This document shows, one piece after another, positions 1 through 7,564 of a DNA stretch of 58,532 nucleotides. The position numbers were made by a program, and so were the translations under genes. Under the pieces are notes generated by a model, which was given only the letters and a program-made list of their open reading frames with translations, ran no database searches and was not told where the DNA came from. Source of the DNA: Lachnospiraceae bacterium (GTDB taxonomy: Bacteria > Bacillota > Clostridia > Lachnospirales > Lachnospiraceae); NCBI GenBank assembly GCA_014799405.1, contig JAAVIA010000013.1, forward strand, positions 1-58,532, written 5' to 3'. Every line of letters starts with the position of its first letter. Position 1 is the first letter of the stretch.

Positions 1-238
1 CTTGTTTTACAATCACTTAATTTGTTCAGGTACTAAAATAATGCACTGTAATAATCCAATTATGCCCATGTTTTACAATCACTTAATTTGTTCAGGTACT
101 AAAATATCTTATGCAATTTTCAGGGCATGGTTTATGTTTTACAATCACTTAATTTGTTCAGGTACTAAAATTGCACTATTCTCCGAGGCTCATATAGCTT
201 TCGTTTTACAATCACTTAATTTGTTCAGGTACTAAAAT
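1..238 (-). CRISPR. CRISPR array, leader-proximal end (type II-A)
   Basis: Four identical 36-bp repeats lie at 4-39, 70-105, 136-171 and 203-238. They enclose spacers of 30, 30 and 31 bp, and the array runs off the left edge. Read on the minus strand, the same strand as the cas genes, each repeat begins ATTTTAGTACCTG and ends GTAAAAC. This resembles the repeats used by short type II-A Cas9 proteins such as the Staphylococcus aureus one (family knowledge). The repeat next to csn2 (203-238) should be the newest. All visible repeats lack mutations, which suggests an active array. An apparent open reading frame across the array is only a translation of the repeats. Confidence 0.97.
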
Positions 239-313
239 ATCAAATTAATTTAGACGTCTCAAAATTATTTAATATTTTAGCCTTATATAATAATATCATA
301 ATCTACGTTTCAA
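239..313 (-). promoter_or_regulatory. CRISPR leader with candidate crRNA promoter
   Basis: This AT-rich stretch lies between the end of csn2 and the first repeat. On the minus strand a TTGAAA box (308-313, inside the end of csn2) is followed after 17 bp by TTATAT (285-290), a plausible promoter for the pre-crRNA. The seven bases touching the repeat read ATTTGAT (239-245). These resemble the leader-anchoring motif ATTTGAG that directs type II-A spacer integration in streptococci. The promoter and anchor roles are inferred from position and similarity. Confidence 0.5.
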
Positions 314-1289
314 GGAAAGCTAATTCGACTTTTTTACAAGAATAATCAATCTTTTCTTTTTCTAATAAAGTATCGTTAAAAACTTTACATACAACATTGT
401 CTTCTACAGATGTCAAATATCCTTTTTTGCCTATTTTATGAACTATGCGCCTTAATATACCAATAATTTTTTCGCTGTCAAATTCTTTGTTATATGGATA
501 ATTATATTCGATAAATTCTTTTATATTATGTAATTCATCAAGCTGTAAAATTTCATTATTAATAATTACCACACCTTCAATTGTACTCTTATTTATTATG
601 GCATATCTATCCAAACTAATCGAAATTATAAAATAAATTTCATAATTTTGCGATATTTTATGCATTCGTGTATATAACTCTTCATATTCCTCAGATGAAA
701 CTAAATGGTCAATATTTTCTAGTATAACCCAAAGTCGTTTTGGTTTAAAATTCATAACTTTTTCAAGTATATTAAAAAAAATACAATACATTTCATATCC
801 ATTCATATCCTCTATATTTTCCTCTCCTGAAGAAGTTATATAAGATTTTTGAATCATATCCCACACTGCTGAAACAGAATATGTTAATTCAATATTACCT
901 ATATCATTAAGCCTATTATTTAATTCCATAAATATTTTTTCAATTTGACAACCTATTACTTCCATAGATTGTTGGCTCTCATAATCATTTATAATTTCAG
1001 TTAGATATTCTGTCATAAGACTTTGTTTTGACATTTTAATATGCTCTAACAAATCCGCCTTTCCTGAAATGGATATTATTTCATAATATTTACGCCCAAC
1101 CAGTTCACCATCAATCTCAATATTATCTCTCCATCTGTTTTTTGTTTCTGCATATTTATAACCACTAAAATATCTTCGTATAGATTCTATAATATATTTT
1201 TTTGTTATTATATTTTGTCCACATATTTGCGTTATAGGTTTTAATTCAAATTTATATTTTTTTTCATAATCTTTTACTTGTATTTTCAC
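303..1289 (-). CDS. csn2: CRISPR-associated protein Csn2, long form
   Basis: This is a 328-residue protein encoded last in the cas operon, next to the array. That position and length fit the long Csn2 class found with compact type II-A Cas9 proteins (Streptococcus thermophilus CRISPR1 type), rather than the roughly 220-residue Csn2 of S. pyogenes. Csn2 proteins form DNA-end-binding rings needed for spacer acquisition with Cas1, Cas2 and Cas9. The middle of the protein has a hydrophobic strand followed by acidic residues (RLWVILENIDHL), compatible with the degenerate P-loop fold of the family, but no intact Walker A motif is visible. It starts with GTG and overlaps the cas2 stop by 4 bp (GTGA), which implies translational coupling. 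The identification rests mainly on context. Confidence 0.8.
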   Translation of the reverse strand: MKIQVKDYEKKYKFELKPITQICGQNIITKKYIIESIRRYFSGYKYAETKNRWRDNIEIDGELVGRKYYEIISISGKADLLEHIKMSKQSLMTEYLTEIINDYESQQSMEVIGCQIEKIFMELNNRLNDIGNIELTYSVSAVWDMIQKSYITSSGEENIEDMNGYEMYCIFFNILEKVMNFKPKRLWVILENIDHLVSSEEYEELYTRMHKISQNYEIYFIISISLDRYAIINKSTIEGVVIINNEILQLDELHNIKEFIEYNYPYNKEFDSEKIIGILRRIVHKIGKKGYLTSVEDNVVCKVFNDTLLEKEKIDYSCKKVELAFLET

Positions 1290-1609
1290 AATATTATAAG
1301 CCTCTCCGTTCCAATTATTTTTTCAGTAGAAGTTTTGCTTCCGACTAATAATTTCATATCTTGATACTGCTTCTCAGTAACTGATATTAACCTTATATTA
1401 CCTTTTGGCGGTGTAAATTTCTGTATGCGCTTATATAGTCTGTTCATCCACTCTCTGCTGACACATGTTCTTACATATACTGAATACTGCAGCATTGTAA
1501 AACCTTCCTTCATAATATTTTTTCTAAAATTCCTGTAATCCCGTCGCTCTTGTTGTGTCTCCACGGGAAGGTCAAACATACAGAGCACTCTCATATTTTT
1601 ATATTTCAT
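1286..1609 (-). CDS. cas2: CRISPR-associated endoribonuclease/integration factor Cas2
   Basis: This is a 107-residue Cas2 of typical length. The first beta strand reads RVLCMFDLPV, containing the conserved aspartate, and is followed by the family pattern of a basic helix and the SVYVRTC strand. Cas2 dimers bridge two Cas1 dimers in the complex that inserts new spacers. The gene begins with ATG after AGGAGAAAAGG. It overlaps the end of cas1 by 11 bp and the csn2 start by 4 bp, so cas1-cas2-csn2 are tightly coupled in one transcript. Confidence 0.95.
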   Translation of the reverse strand: MKYKNMRVLCMFDLPVETQQERRDYRNFRKNIMKEGFTMLQYSVYVRTCVSREWMNRLYKRIQKFTPPKGNIRLISVTEKQYQDMKLLVGSKTSTEKIIGTERLIIL

Positions 1610-2510
1610 CCTTTTCTCCTATATATTTTTCTATATCTAGAAACTCAATTTTATCACATCTTCCCATAATTAATGAAGCAAATTGTTCAACATACTCATC
1701 TAATGCATTTGACAAATACATACATTTTCCTCGATATATAACATTATGATTAAGAATATTTACTAAAGCGTACCTATGCTCCGGTTTAAATAATTTTTCA
1801 GAAAATAATAACCGATATGCAAGTATATCAACAAATGGACGAATCGGTTCCATAATATCATCTACTAGATTAAATCTATTATATTCGTTACGATGATGTA
1901 TTCCAATTTGCGTATTTAATCCATAGCCCACACATAACCTTGCAATATAAGAACGTATAATTGCATAACCATAATTCAAACCACTATTAAGAATAATATC
2001 ATCATTTCCTCTAGAAAAGGTACAACCCATTAATGAATTAAAATACACTTTTGCTGCATGTCCTTCTCTATTGGTACTATCTCCATCCTCTAGATTTTCT
2101 GAAAAAGCCCATATTTTATCTCGTATCACGACATCACCACATAATATGTAATATGCTTTTCCCTGATTAATAATTTTTTGCTTTACAATTTCTTTCCATA
2201 TAATGTTATTCAAACCATCTGCTAATTTAATCTGCCCACCTAATACTTTAGACGCTCTTGTATGGTTATCATAAGAATTATAATATCCAATAGGCAAATG
2301 TTTTTGATCACATATAATCAATCCTATCCCCTTATCTGCCAGTTGCCATAAAATTCTTACTGTAAGCATTGAGAATAAATTATCAATAATAATCATAGAT
2401 ATATCATCTAAAGGGATCCAAATATCCTCGCCGTTTTTTCTAACAATAAGATTATTTAATTTAACACGCATTTCAACTTCATTTTCTATCAGCACAACTC
2501 TATATGCCAT
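1599..2510 (-). CDS. cas1: CRISPR-associated integrase Cas1 (type II)
   Basis: This is a 303-residue Cas1, the metal-dependent integrase that joins new spacers to the leader-repeat boundary. The metal ligands appear at positions usual for type II Cas1: E149 in the NREGHAAKVYF segment, H205 in GIHHRNEYNRF, and E221 in DDIMEPIRPFVD. Length is normal and no catalytic residue is missing. The ATG follows a strong AAGGAGG site 14 bp downstream of the tracrRNA terminator. Cas1 may therefore be translated from transcripts that read through from cas9, or from a promoter I did not identify. Confidence 0.96.
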   Translation of the reverse strand: MAYRVVLIENEVEMRVKLNNLIVRKNGEDIWIPLDDISMIIIDNLFSMLTVRILWQLADKGIGLIICDQKHLPIGYYNSYDNHTRASKVLGGQIKLADGLNNIIWKEIVKQKIINQGKAYYILCGDVVIRDKIWAFSENLEDGDSTNREGHAAKVYFNSLMGCTFSRGNDDIILNSGLNYGYAIIRSYIARLCVGYGLNTQIGIHHRNEYNRFNLVDDIMEPIRPFVDILAYRLLFSEKLFKPEHRYALVNILNHNVIYRGKCMYLSNALDEYVEQFASLIMGRCDKIEFLDIEKYIGEKDEI

Positions 2511-2523
2511 TTTTCCTCCTTAA

Positions 2524-2626
2524 GAACAAAAAAAGGAGCATCCGTCGATGCTCCTTAAGTTCGGGATAAACCCTTGTTTTAGTAGGTCTGAACAAATTAA
2601 GTGATTGTAAAAAATTCATATCTACC
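2524..2626 (-). ncRNA. tracrRNA
   Basis: This is a trans-activating CRISPR RNA of about 100 nt, transcribed on the minus strand between cas9 and cas1. The anti-repeat (about 2576-2613) matches the CRISPR repeat over 25 consecutive bases plus TTTTAGTA. The two parts are separated by a short mismatched insertion that would form the usual bulge in the crRNA duplex. Next comes AAAACAAGGG, a small nexus-like hairpin with a GGG/CCC stem (2563-2573), then an 8-bp terminator stem GGAGCATC/GATGCTCC (2535-2554) followed by seven T. The order anti-repeat, AAACAAGG, nexus and terminator is the same as in the S. aureus type tracrRNA. RNA ends are estimated from the promoter and terminator. Confidence 0.92.
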
Positions 2627-2632
2627 TCTTAC

Positions 2633-2661
2633 ATTGTACTCAAATTACATCTAAATGTCAA
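2633..2661 (-). promoter_or_regulatory. Promoter of the tracrRNA gene
   Basis: The minus strand has a perfect TTGACA at 2656-2661, a 17-bp spacer and TACAAT at 2633-2638, one base from consensus. The -35 box overlaps the cas9 stop codon. It would start transcription near 2626, just upstream of the anti-repeat, so the tracrRNA can be made independently of the cas transcript. Confidence 0.85.
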
Positions 2662-5600
2662 TCATTATCATCACAATATTTTGTGAATGTTTCTTTTTCA
2701 CATATGTACATGTTGCCTAAAATATCCTGTCTAATTTTTCTTATTAATGTTGTTTTAGATAAGCTAAATTGATTTTGATCTTTATCTTTGAATTTTAGCT
2801 TATCAATAGGTTTTGTTTCAATATTATTTTTACGATTCTTTGTACGTGACCAAAAAAGTTCGGTATATATTTTGCTGTTTTTTTCATATTGAATTATTTC
2901 CCCTCTATAAAAAGACAATACAAATTCATATGTTTCACTTAACTCATGTAATTTTTGTTCTGGCATTAACATTTTTTCACTTACAAGTATTGACTTGTAT
3001 GCATTATCATCAATAAAATACCTTCCATTTTCACATTTTACATCAGACTGCTTAATTCCTATTAAACGATACTCATGCGTTTTTTTATCTTTATATACAT
3101 CCATACGATATGGATTAAGGTGCTCTAATATTACTTTCTTAGAACCCTTTTCATATCCATATTTATGTGATATATCTATGCATGTACCAACTTCGCCACC
3201 AATATATTTTAATGATATAATTTTAGGTCCATTATGTTTTTTTGAATGCTTTCTTACACAATCACCTGTTTCTTTTTCATATTGTATAAAGGGGTTAGTT
3301 GCATCACTGTAATCCTTACAAATTGTAATTAAATCATCAAAAGTTTTCCTATCATTCTTATAAACCAACAATCTTTCCCTCTTTTTTTCATCAAATGCCA
3401 GCTTTTTGAATGTAGAATACCCATCTTTTGTCCTAATATTAAGCTTATTTATTTTGTATATTTTTCCATCTACTTCTATTGTGCCTCTTATCGTCTGATT
3501 ACATAATCCCCTATTAAATTTTTTATCTACATAATGCCAATATTTTACTTCAGCATTGGATATATTATTTCGTATGTTTGTCCATTTCATACCATATAAA
3601 TATTGCTGATATACCTCTTTTGTCATATTTTTCTGCCACATTTTCTCATTAAGAATTTCACCAGTTTCAAAATCTATAAATTTCCCCTGCAATTTGCAAT
3701 ATGCATCATATCCCATTTGTGAATATGCAATTAACATTGCATCAACTGCATGATGAGAATATGATTCCTGACGATTTTTATCAAGCTTCATATTAACACG
3801 CATTTGATGCGTAAAGGAGCCCCTGATAACTTTAACCTTAATATTCATATTATTAGTTCTAAAAAAACTTTGCATCGTGTTAAGAATAACTCGTGACGCA
3901 TATCGAGTATCATTTAAATTTCTGGATAAAAAGCCTTGTTGTACATCGTGTTTTGTAATATCTTCCATAAATAGTAAATTCTGTACTTTCTTTTTCGAAA
4001 TACCATATTCCTTCTTTTTAGACAAATCAATAGTTTTTGCACGAAGATGGTCAAATGTCCATCTGTCATTTTTGCGATTAATAATATAAAAATATGGCGT
4101 CTGATTTCCTTTTTTTTGATTCTCACTTTCATATACAAGCACCTTATTTGCTCTCGAATCATCTAACGAAATTGAAATTGGTATAATATGGTCTATTTGA
4201 AACAAATCTGGATGATTTATAATGTCAATGGGATTGATTTCTTTTCCTGAATACAAACAAATACCATCCTGCTCATTCCATAGTTTTAGCTTTAATGCAA
4301 GTCTTTTTTGACTTGCAAAATGTTCCGGTTTTATCTCAAAACCATATGATACCGCCAACTTCTTTTCTATATCTGCCATCTCTTTTTCATTTATTTTCGT
4401 CATATCTTTTTCGCGTTGATCCTTCTCAGCCGAATTAGCATCTCTAGGCATCTCGATTACAATTTCATCAATATCCTTATATTTTTTTATCAGAGCATTT
4501 GTTACACGTATTGCAATTCTTACGGATCTTCTAACAACAGGATTAGTAATCTTATCACTGACAGCATCAACAGGAATGTACTTTAACCCAATAAATTCTT
4601 CTGAATTACTCCTAAATAACCCCATTTCCGTTAGAAGCGTCATCTGTTCCTTTGGCTGCTCGTACATTTCAGGAATTAATTTATTCATAATCTTTATAGA
4701 AAACGAATGCCATCTATTAAACAAACTTGATGCTTTTTTTCTAAGTGAAACAAAACAATCAATAATCTTGTCATCAATGCAAAGTGTAGACTCATTAAAT
4801 GCCTCTGTAATTGATAATCTATCTGTATTAATTGTTAAAATATAGCCGATTTCATCCAATTCATCTCTGGAAAAGGTTGTAATATCAACATCTATATTCC
4901 TTAACTCTCTTCGCATTTTATTGTAAACCTCAAAAGAATGAAAAATTGCTTTTCCGTCTTTATCTATGCGATTTCCCGTCATTTCATCGATTGAATCACC
5001 AATAACATCTTCAATAATACGTTTCATATTAACGGCATTTGCAGTCTTAACTTTAGAAACAATATCAAATTTCTCTTGTTTTTCAAGTATTCTTCCATTT
5101 ATCCTAAGATTGTTTAAATCATTTAAAATATTAAATTCCTGTGCAGTGTATGAAGCTGCTGATGCCCTTAATTCATCAGGATATACACTACATTTTCCAA
5201 TCAGTTTTTCAAAAATATTTTTCTCTATGATATATTCTCCACTTTCACTATCTATTTTTGTAGTATATATTCCATAGTCTGTTCTTGATAGTTCAGTTCC
5301 TGGTCCTTCATAATATTTTCTTTTTCTTTTAAATATTAAAAGATATTCATTTATAAAGCTATCTGATATCTCTGAATGATAGGTTTTCTGAGTATTTAAA
5401 ATTGTTATAATTTCTTTTATATACGAACTAACGGTAAATACATTACTAATATCTGCTAAATCACCGTTATCTAGCTGTATTTCATTTTGTCCACGAAATT
5501 TACCATACTTTTCCAATCTCTCTAACTGTATCTCACATGGAAATTTTAATTCAAGTTCTTTCTGATTGATAGCTAAGCCATTTGCATAAGCACCAGATAC

Positions 5601-5975
5601 CGTACCGCTATCATCTGCATCTTCAAGATAATCAATTCCTCTATGTTTTAAATAGTAATAAAGAATCATATATAATTGTTCTAAGGATATTTCTTCTGTT
5701 AATGCAGCCTTTCTCAATCTGACAACTTCATTATCAAATACTTCCGGTATGTCTAGATTATTTTTCTTCCAAACCTTCTTAAAATCATCTAACCTTGTTC
5801 TCTGTCTCCTTTTTAATCTTCTGCCCTCACGAAACATTCTGCGCTCTGCGTTTTTTGCTGCATTTGCCTCTGGAAATATGTTTGAACATGCTTCTATTAC
5901 ATTTTCCGTTTCTCTGTCTACTACTGCCCAGCCTACCGATGCTACACCTATATCTAATGCTACGATTTTTCCCAT
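2658..5975 (-). CDS. cas9: CRISPR-associated endonuclease Cas9, compact type II-A
   Basis: This is a 1105-residue RNA-guided DNA endonuclease, close in size to the S. aureus (1053) and S. thermophilus CRISPR1 (1121) enzymes. The RuvC-I motif (VALDIGVASVGWAV) carries D8. An arginine-rich bridge helix spans about 45-67. RuvC-II (IDEIVIEMPRDAN) carries E508. The HNH domain has YSGKEI, then IDHIIPIS with H596, and N619. RuvC-III (SHHAVDAMLIAY) carries H741 and D744. All nuclease residues are present, so cleavage of both strands is expected. The C-terminal third should hold the PAM-interacting domain, but the PAM cannot be read from sequence. The ATG follows CAGGAGGAAGTAAAC. No frameshift is seen. 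Confidence 0.98.
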   Translation of the reverse strand: MGKIVALDIGVASVGWAVVDRETENVIEACSNIFPEANAAKNAERRMFREGRRLKRRQRTRLDDFKKVWKKNNLDIPEVFDNEVVRLRKAALTEEISLEQLYMILYYYLKHRGIDYLEDADDSGTVSGAYANGLAINQKELELKFPCEIQLERLEKYGKFRGQNEIQLDNGDLADISNVFTVSSYIKEIITILNTQKTYHSEISDSFINEYLLIFKRKRKYYEGPGTELSRTDYGIYTTKIDSESGEYIIEKNIFEKLIGKCSVYPDELRASAASYTAQEFNILNDLNNLRINGRILEKQEKFDIVSKVKTANAVNMKRIIEDVIGDSIDEMTGNRIDKDGKAIFHSFEVYNKMRRELRNIDVDITTFSRDELDEIGYILTINTDRLSITEAFNESTLCIDDKIIDCFVSLRKKASSLFNRWHSFSIKIMNKLIPEMYEQPKEQMTLLTEMGLFRSNSEEFIGLKYIPVDAVSDKITNPVVRRSVRIAIRVTNALIKKYKDIDEIVIEMPRDANSAEKDQREKDMTKINEKEMADIEKKLAVSYGFEIKPEHFASQKRLALKLKLWNEQDGICLYSGKEINPIDIINHPDLFQIDHIIPISISLDDSRANKVLVYESENQKKGNQTPYFYIINRKNDRWTFDHLRAKTIDLSKKKEYGISKKKVQNLLFMEDITKHDVQQGFLSRNLNDTRYASRVILNTMQSFFRTNNMNIKVKVIRGSFTHQMRVNMKLDKNRQESYSHHAVDAMLIAYSQMGYDAYCKLQGKFIDFETGEILNEKMWQKNMTKEVYQQYLYGMKWTNIRNNISNAEVKYWHYVDKKFNRGLCNQTIRGTIEVDGKIYKINKLNIRTKDGYSTFKKLAFDEKKRERLLVYKNDRKTFDDLITICKDYSDATNPFIQYEKETGDCVRKHSKKHNGPKIISLKYIGGEVGTCIDISHKYGYEKGSKKVILEHLNPYRMDVYKDKKTHEYRLIGIKQSDVKCENGRYFIDDNAYKSILVSEKMLMPEQKLHELSETYEFVLSFYRGEIIQYEKNSKIYTELFWSRTKNRKNNIETKPIDKLKFKDKDQNQFSLSKTTLIRKIRQDILGNMYICEKETFTKYCDDND

Positions 5976-6010
5976 GTTTACTTCCTCCTGTAAAAAGTAC
6001 CTTTAAAACT

Positions 6011-6038
6011 CAAGCCCAGAAAAAAACTTCTGGGCTTG
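6011..6038 (-). terminator. Hairpin in the cas9 leader (terminator or attenuator)
   Basis: A perfect 10-bp inverted repeat (CAAGCCCAGA/TCTGGGCTTG) with an 8-base loop lies 36 bp upstream of cas9. On the minus strand it is followed by AGTTTTAAAG, a weak T tract. It sits between the candidate cas promoter and the cas9 ribosome binding site, so it could end transcripts from the upstream genes or attenuate cas9. The role is inferred. Confidence 0.55.
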
Positions 6039-6071
6039 ATTATCTCACATAATAAGTACCATAAAAAGTAC

Positions 6072-6100
6072 TTATATATACTTATTATAAAAAAATTCAA
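6072..6100 (-). promoter_or_regulatory. Candidate promoter of the cas operon
   Basis: On the minus strand TTGAAT (6095-6100) is followed by overlapping -10-like sequences TATATA (6073-6078, 16-bp spacer) and TATAAG (6071-6076, 18-bp spacer). This leaves a leader of about 95 nt before cas9 that contains the hairpin at 6011-6038. AT-rich surroundings make the exact boxes uncertain. Confidence 0.45.
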
Positions 6101-6122
6101 TATCCCCAAGAGTAATTTTAAA

Positions 6123-6191
6123 TTAGTTCTTCCCCATCTTCTTCGTATACTCAATGATAAAATCCGCCTTCTCCTCAATCCGCATCAGGCT
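6123..6191 (-). pseudogene. 3' remnant of a cytidylate-kinase-like gene
   Basis: The minus strand here encodes SLMRIEEKADFIIEYTKK followed by MGKN and a stop. It aligns without gaps to the last residues of the intact kinase-like gene at 6930-7544 (SLMSIEDNVDFIIEYMKK), with 15 of 20 positions identical. Only these 22 codons remain. The similarity begins directly after the stop of the neighbouring membrane-protein gene. It is a relic of a second copy, probably left by a recombination or insertion event at the edge of the CRISPR-Cas locus. It has no start or ribosome binding site and is not expected to be expressed. Confidence 0.8.
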
Positions 6192-6196
6192 TCTTC

Positions 6197-6901
6197 CTAC
6201 TCATTATTCGGATTCGTCAATCCACTTGCCGCCTGTTTGTCGTATGCAGCTTCCTTTTTGTAATTACGCACGATTATAATAATTCCGACTAAAATCAGTA
6301 CAAATGCAATGGCCATCATAACATACATGACAGACATATCCGCTGGTCCTGAAAGCACAAGACATTCTCCGTCTGAATAGGCAGAAATCATATCTTCTAT
6401 TTCAGCTTCCGTATATCCCATATATTCCAGTTGCTTTCTGAAAGCCTTCTCCAGACCTTTCAGGTCTCTTTCCATTTTTACTGCGACTCCTTCAAAATGT
6501 ACTTTAGTCTGCGGAAACTCTCCTCCCATTAAATAAGCTTCGGTTTCCTTCGTTAAAGCTTTCATTGCTGTTAAATCATCCTTTCGGATATAGATTGCAG
6601 CCATGCCCTGCTCACCTACCGGAATAATATAATAATAGCCGCTAGTTTCTGATGGTGTCCTTGAGTTTTCATATTGTGTATAGGTTTCTTTTGTCGCAAA
6701 GCTTCCAAGGCTGAAATAGATATCTCCTTTGATATGCTGCCCTTTTTTCAATCCATTCTCTAAAACCTCATCATAATTATGGGATGGCATTAATATCTGT
6801 GGGAACTCACCACCTTTAATCATTGCACCAAGCATAATACATCCCAAAAACAAAAGTATCAGTGATGCTTTTGAAAAGCTTCTTATTAATCGTTTTATCA
6901 T
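6197..6901 (-). CDS. Membrane protein of unknown function with two terminal transmembrane helices
   Basis: I do not recognise this family with confidence. From the ATG at 6901 it is about 234 residues, with one transmembrane helix near the N-terminus (SLILLFLGCIMLGAMI) and one near the C-terminus (YVMMAIAFVLILVGIIIIV). The roughly 150-residue segment between them probably lies outside the membrane. A short basic tail follows the second helix. An in-frame GTG at 6913 sits almost on the AGGAG site, so the ATG with GAGGTG about 9 bp upstream is the better start. It lies 28 bp downstream of the kinase-like gene and is probably co-transcribed with it. Confidence 0.75.
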   Translation of the reverse strand: MIKRLIRSFSKASLILLFLGCIMLGAMIKGGEFPQILMPSHNYDEVLENGLKKGQHIKGDIYFSLGSFATKETYTQYENSRTPSETSGYYYIIPVGEQGMAAIYIRKDDLTAMKALTKETEAYLMGGEFPQTKVHFEGVAVKMERDLKGLEKAFRKQLEYMGYTEAEIEDMISAYSDGECLVLSGPADMSVMYVMMAIAFVLILVGIIIIVRNYKKEAAYDKQAASGLTNPNNE

Positions 6902-6929
6902 GTTTGTTTTCACCTCTCCTATTTATGTT

Positions 6930-7544
6930 TTATCTCATTTTCTTCATATACTCAATGATAAAGTCCACGTTATCCTCAATACTCATAAGGCTGCTGTTTA
7001 TAAATACATCATAGCTCTCCAAAGCGCCCCATTTTTTTGATGTATAAAAATTATAGTAGGATGCTCTTGCCTTATCCTCCTTGTTTATTTGGGATTTTGC
7101 CTTGTCGTAGGTAAGATTAAATCTTTCCATTACCGTTTCAATACGCTTTTCCAACGGGGCATGTATAAACAAGCTTACTTTGTTGGGATTTTTTCTAAGG
7201 GCATAGTCCGCACATCTTCCGACTATAACGCATGGACCTTCTTCTCCTATCTTGTTTACTGTATCAAAGGTTGCCTGAAATGCCTTCTGGCTAAGGTCAG
7301 TCTGATAACCTCCGGAGTTAAAGCCGAAACTGTATGGATCCATAACGATTGAGTACAGGAAGCTTCTTGAAGGTCTTTCATCAAGCGTTTTAAGCACCAC
7401 CTCGCTCATTCCACTGTTTTTTGCCGTCTCGTTTAAAAGCTCCTTGTCATAGAACGGTATGTCAAGCTTTGTTGCAAGCTCACGTCCGATTTCCCTTCCG
7501 TTACTTCCAAACTGTCTGCCGATTGTAATAATTTTGTTTGCCAT
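6930..7544 (-). CDS. Cytidylate kinase-like family protein
   Basis: This 204-residue protein opens with IITIGRQFGSNGREIG, the P-loop-like signature of the cytidylate-kinase-like family common in Clostridia. It continues with PFYDKELL and a central GPCVIVGRCADYAL segment that is also typical. These proteins share the nucleoside monophosphate kinase fold, but their substrate is generally not established, so cmk should not be assumed. A second, nearly destroyed copy of the same C-terminus lies at 6123-6191. The gene is 20 bp downstream of the patatin gene, suggesting one transcript with it and the membrane protein. Confidence 0.85.
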   Translation of the reverse strand: MANKIITIGRQFGSNGREIGRELATKLDIPFYDKELLNETAKNSGMSEVVLKTLDERPSRSFLYSIVMDPYSFGFNSGGYQTDLSQKAFQATFDTVNKIGEEGPCVIVGRCADYALRKNPNKVSLFIHAPLEKRIETVMERFNLTYDKAKSQINKEDKARASYYNFYTSKKWGALESYDVFINSSLMSIEDNVDFIIEYMKKMR

Positions 7545-7564
7545 AGTACATTCCCCGCTTTCTT

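Noticed and set aside
2-235. Open reading frame across the CRISPR array
   Set aside because: It is a translation of the 36-bp repeats and spacers; the repeated peptide is an artefact.
2576-2613. Possible isolated CRISPR repeat near cas1
   Set aside because: It differs from the array repeat by a bulge-forming insertion and is followed by a nexus and terminator, so it is the tracrRNA anti-repeat.
6079-6105. Similarity between the tracrRNA 5' end and the cas promoter (GATATTGAATTTTTT against GATATGAATTTTTT), as in self-targeting long tracrRNA
   Set aside because: The longest unbroken match is only about nine AT-rich bases, a gap is required, and no extra repeat-like segment is present to form a natural single guide.
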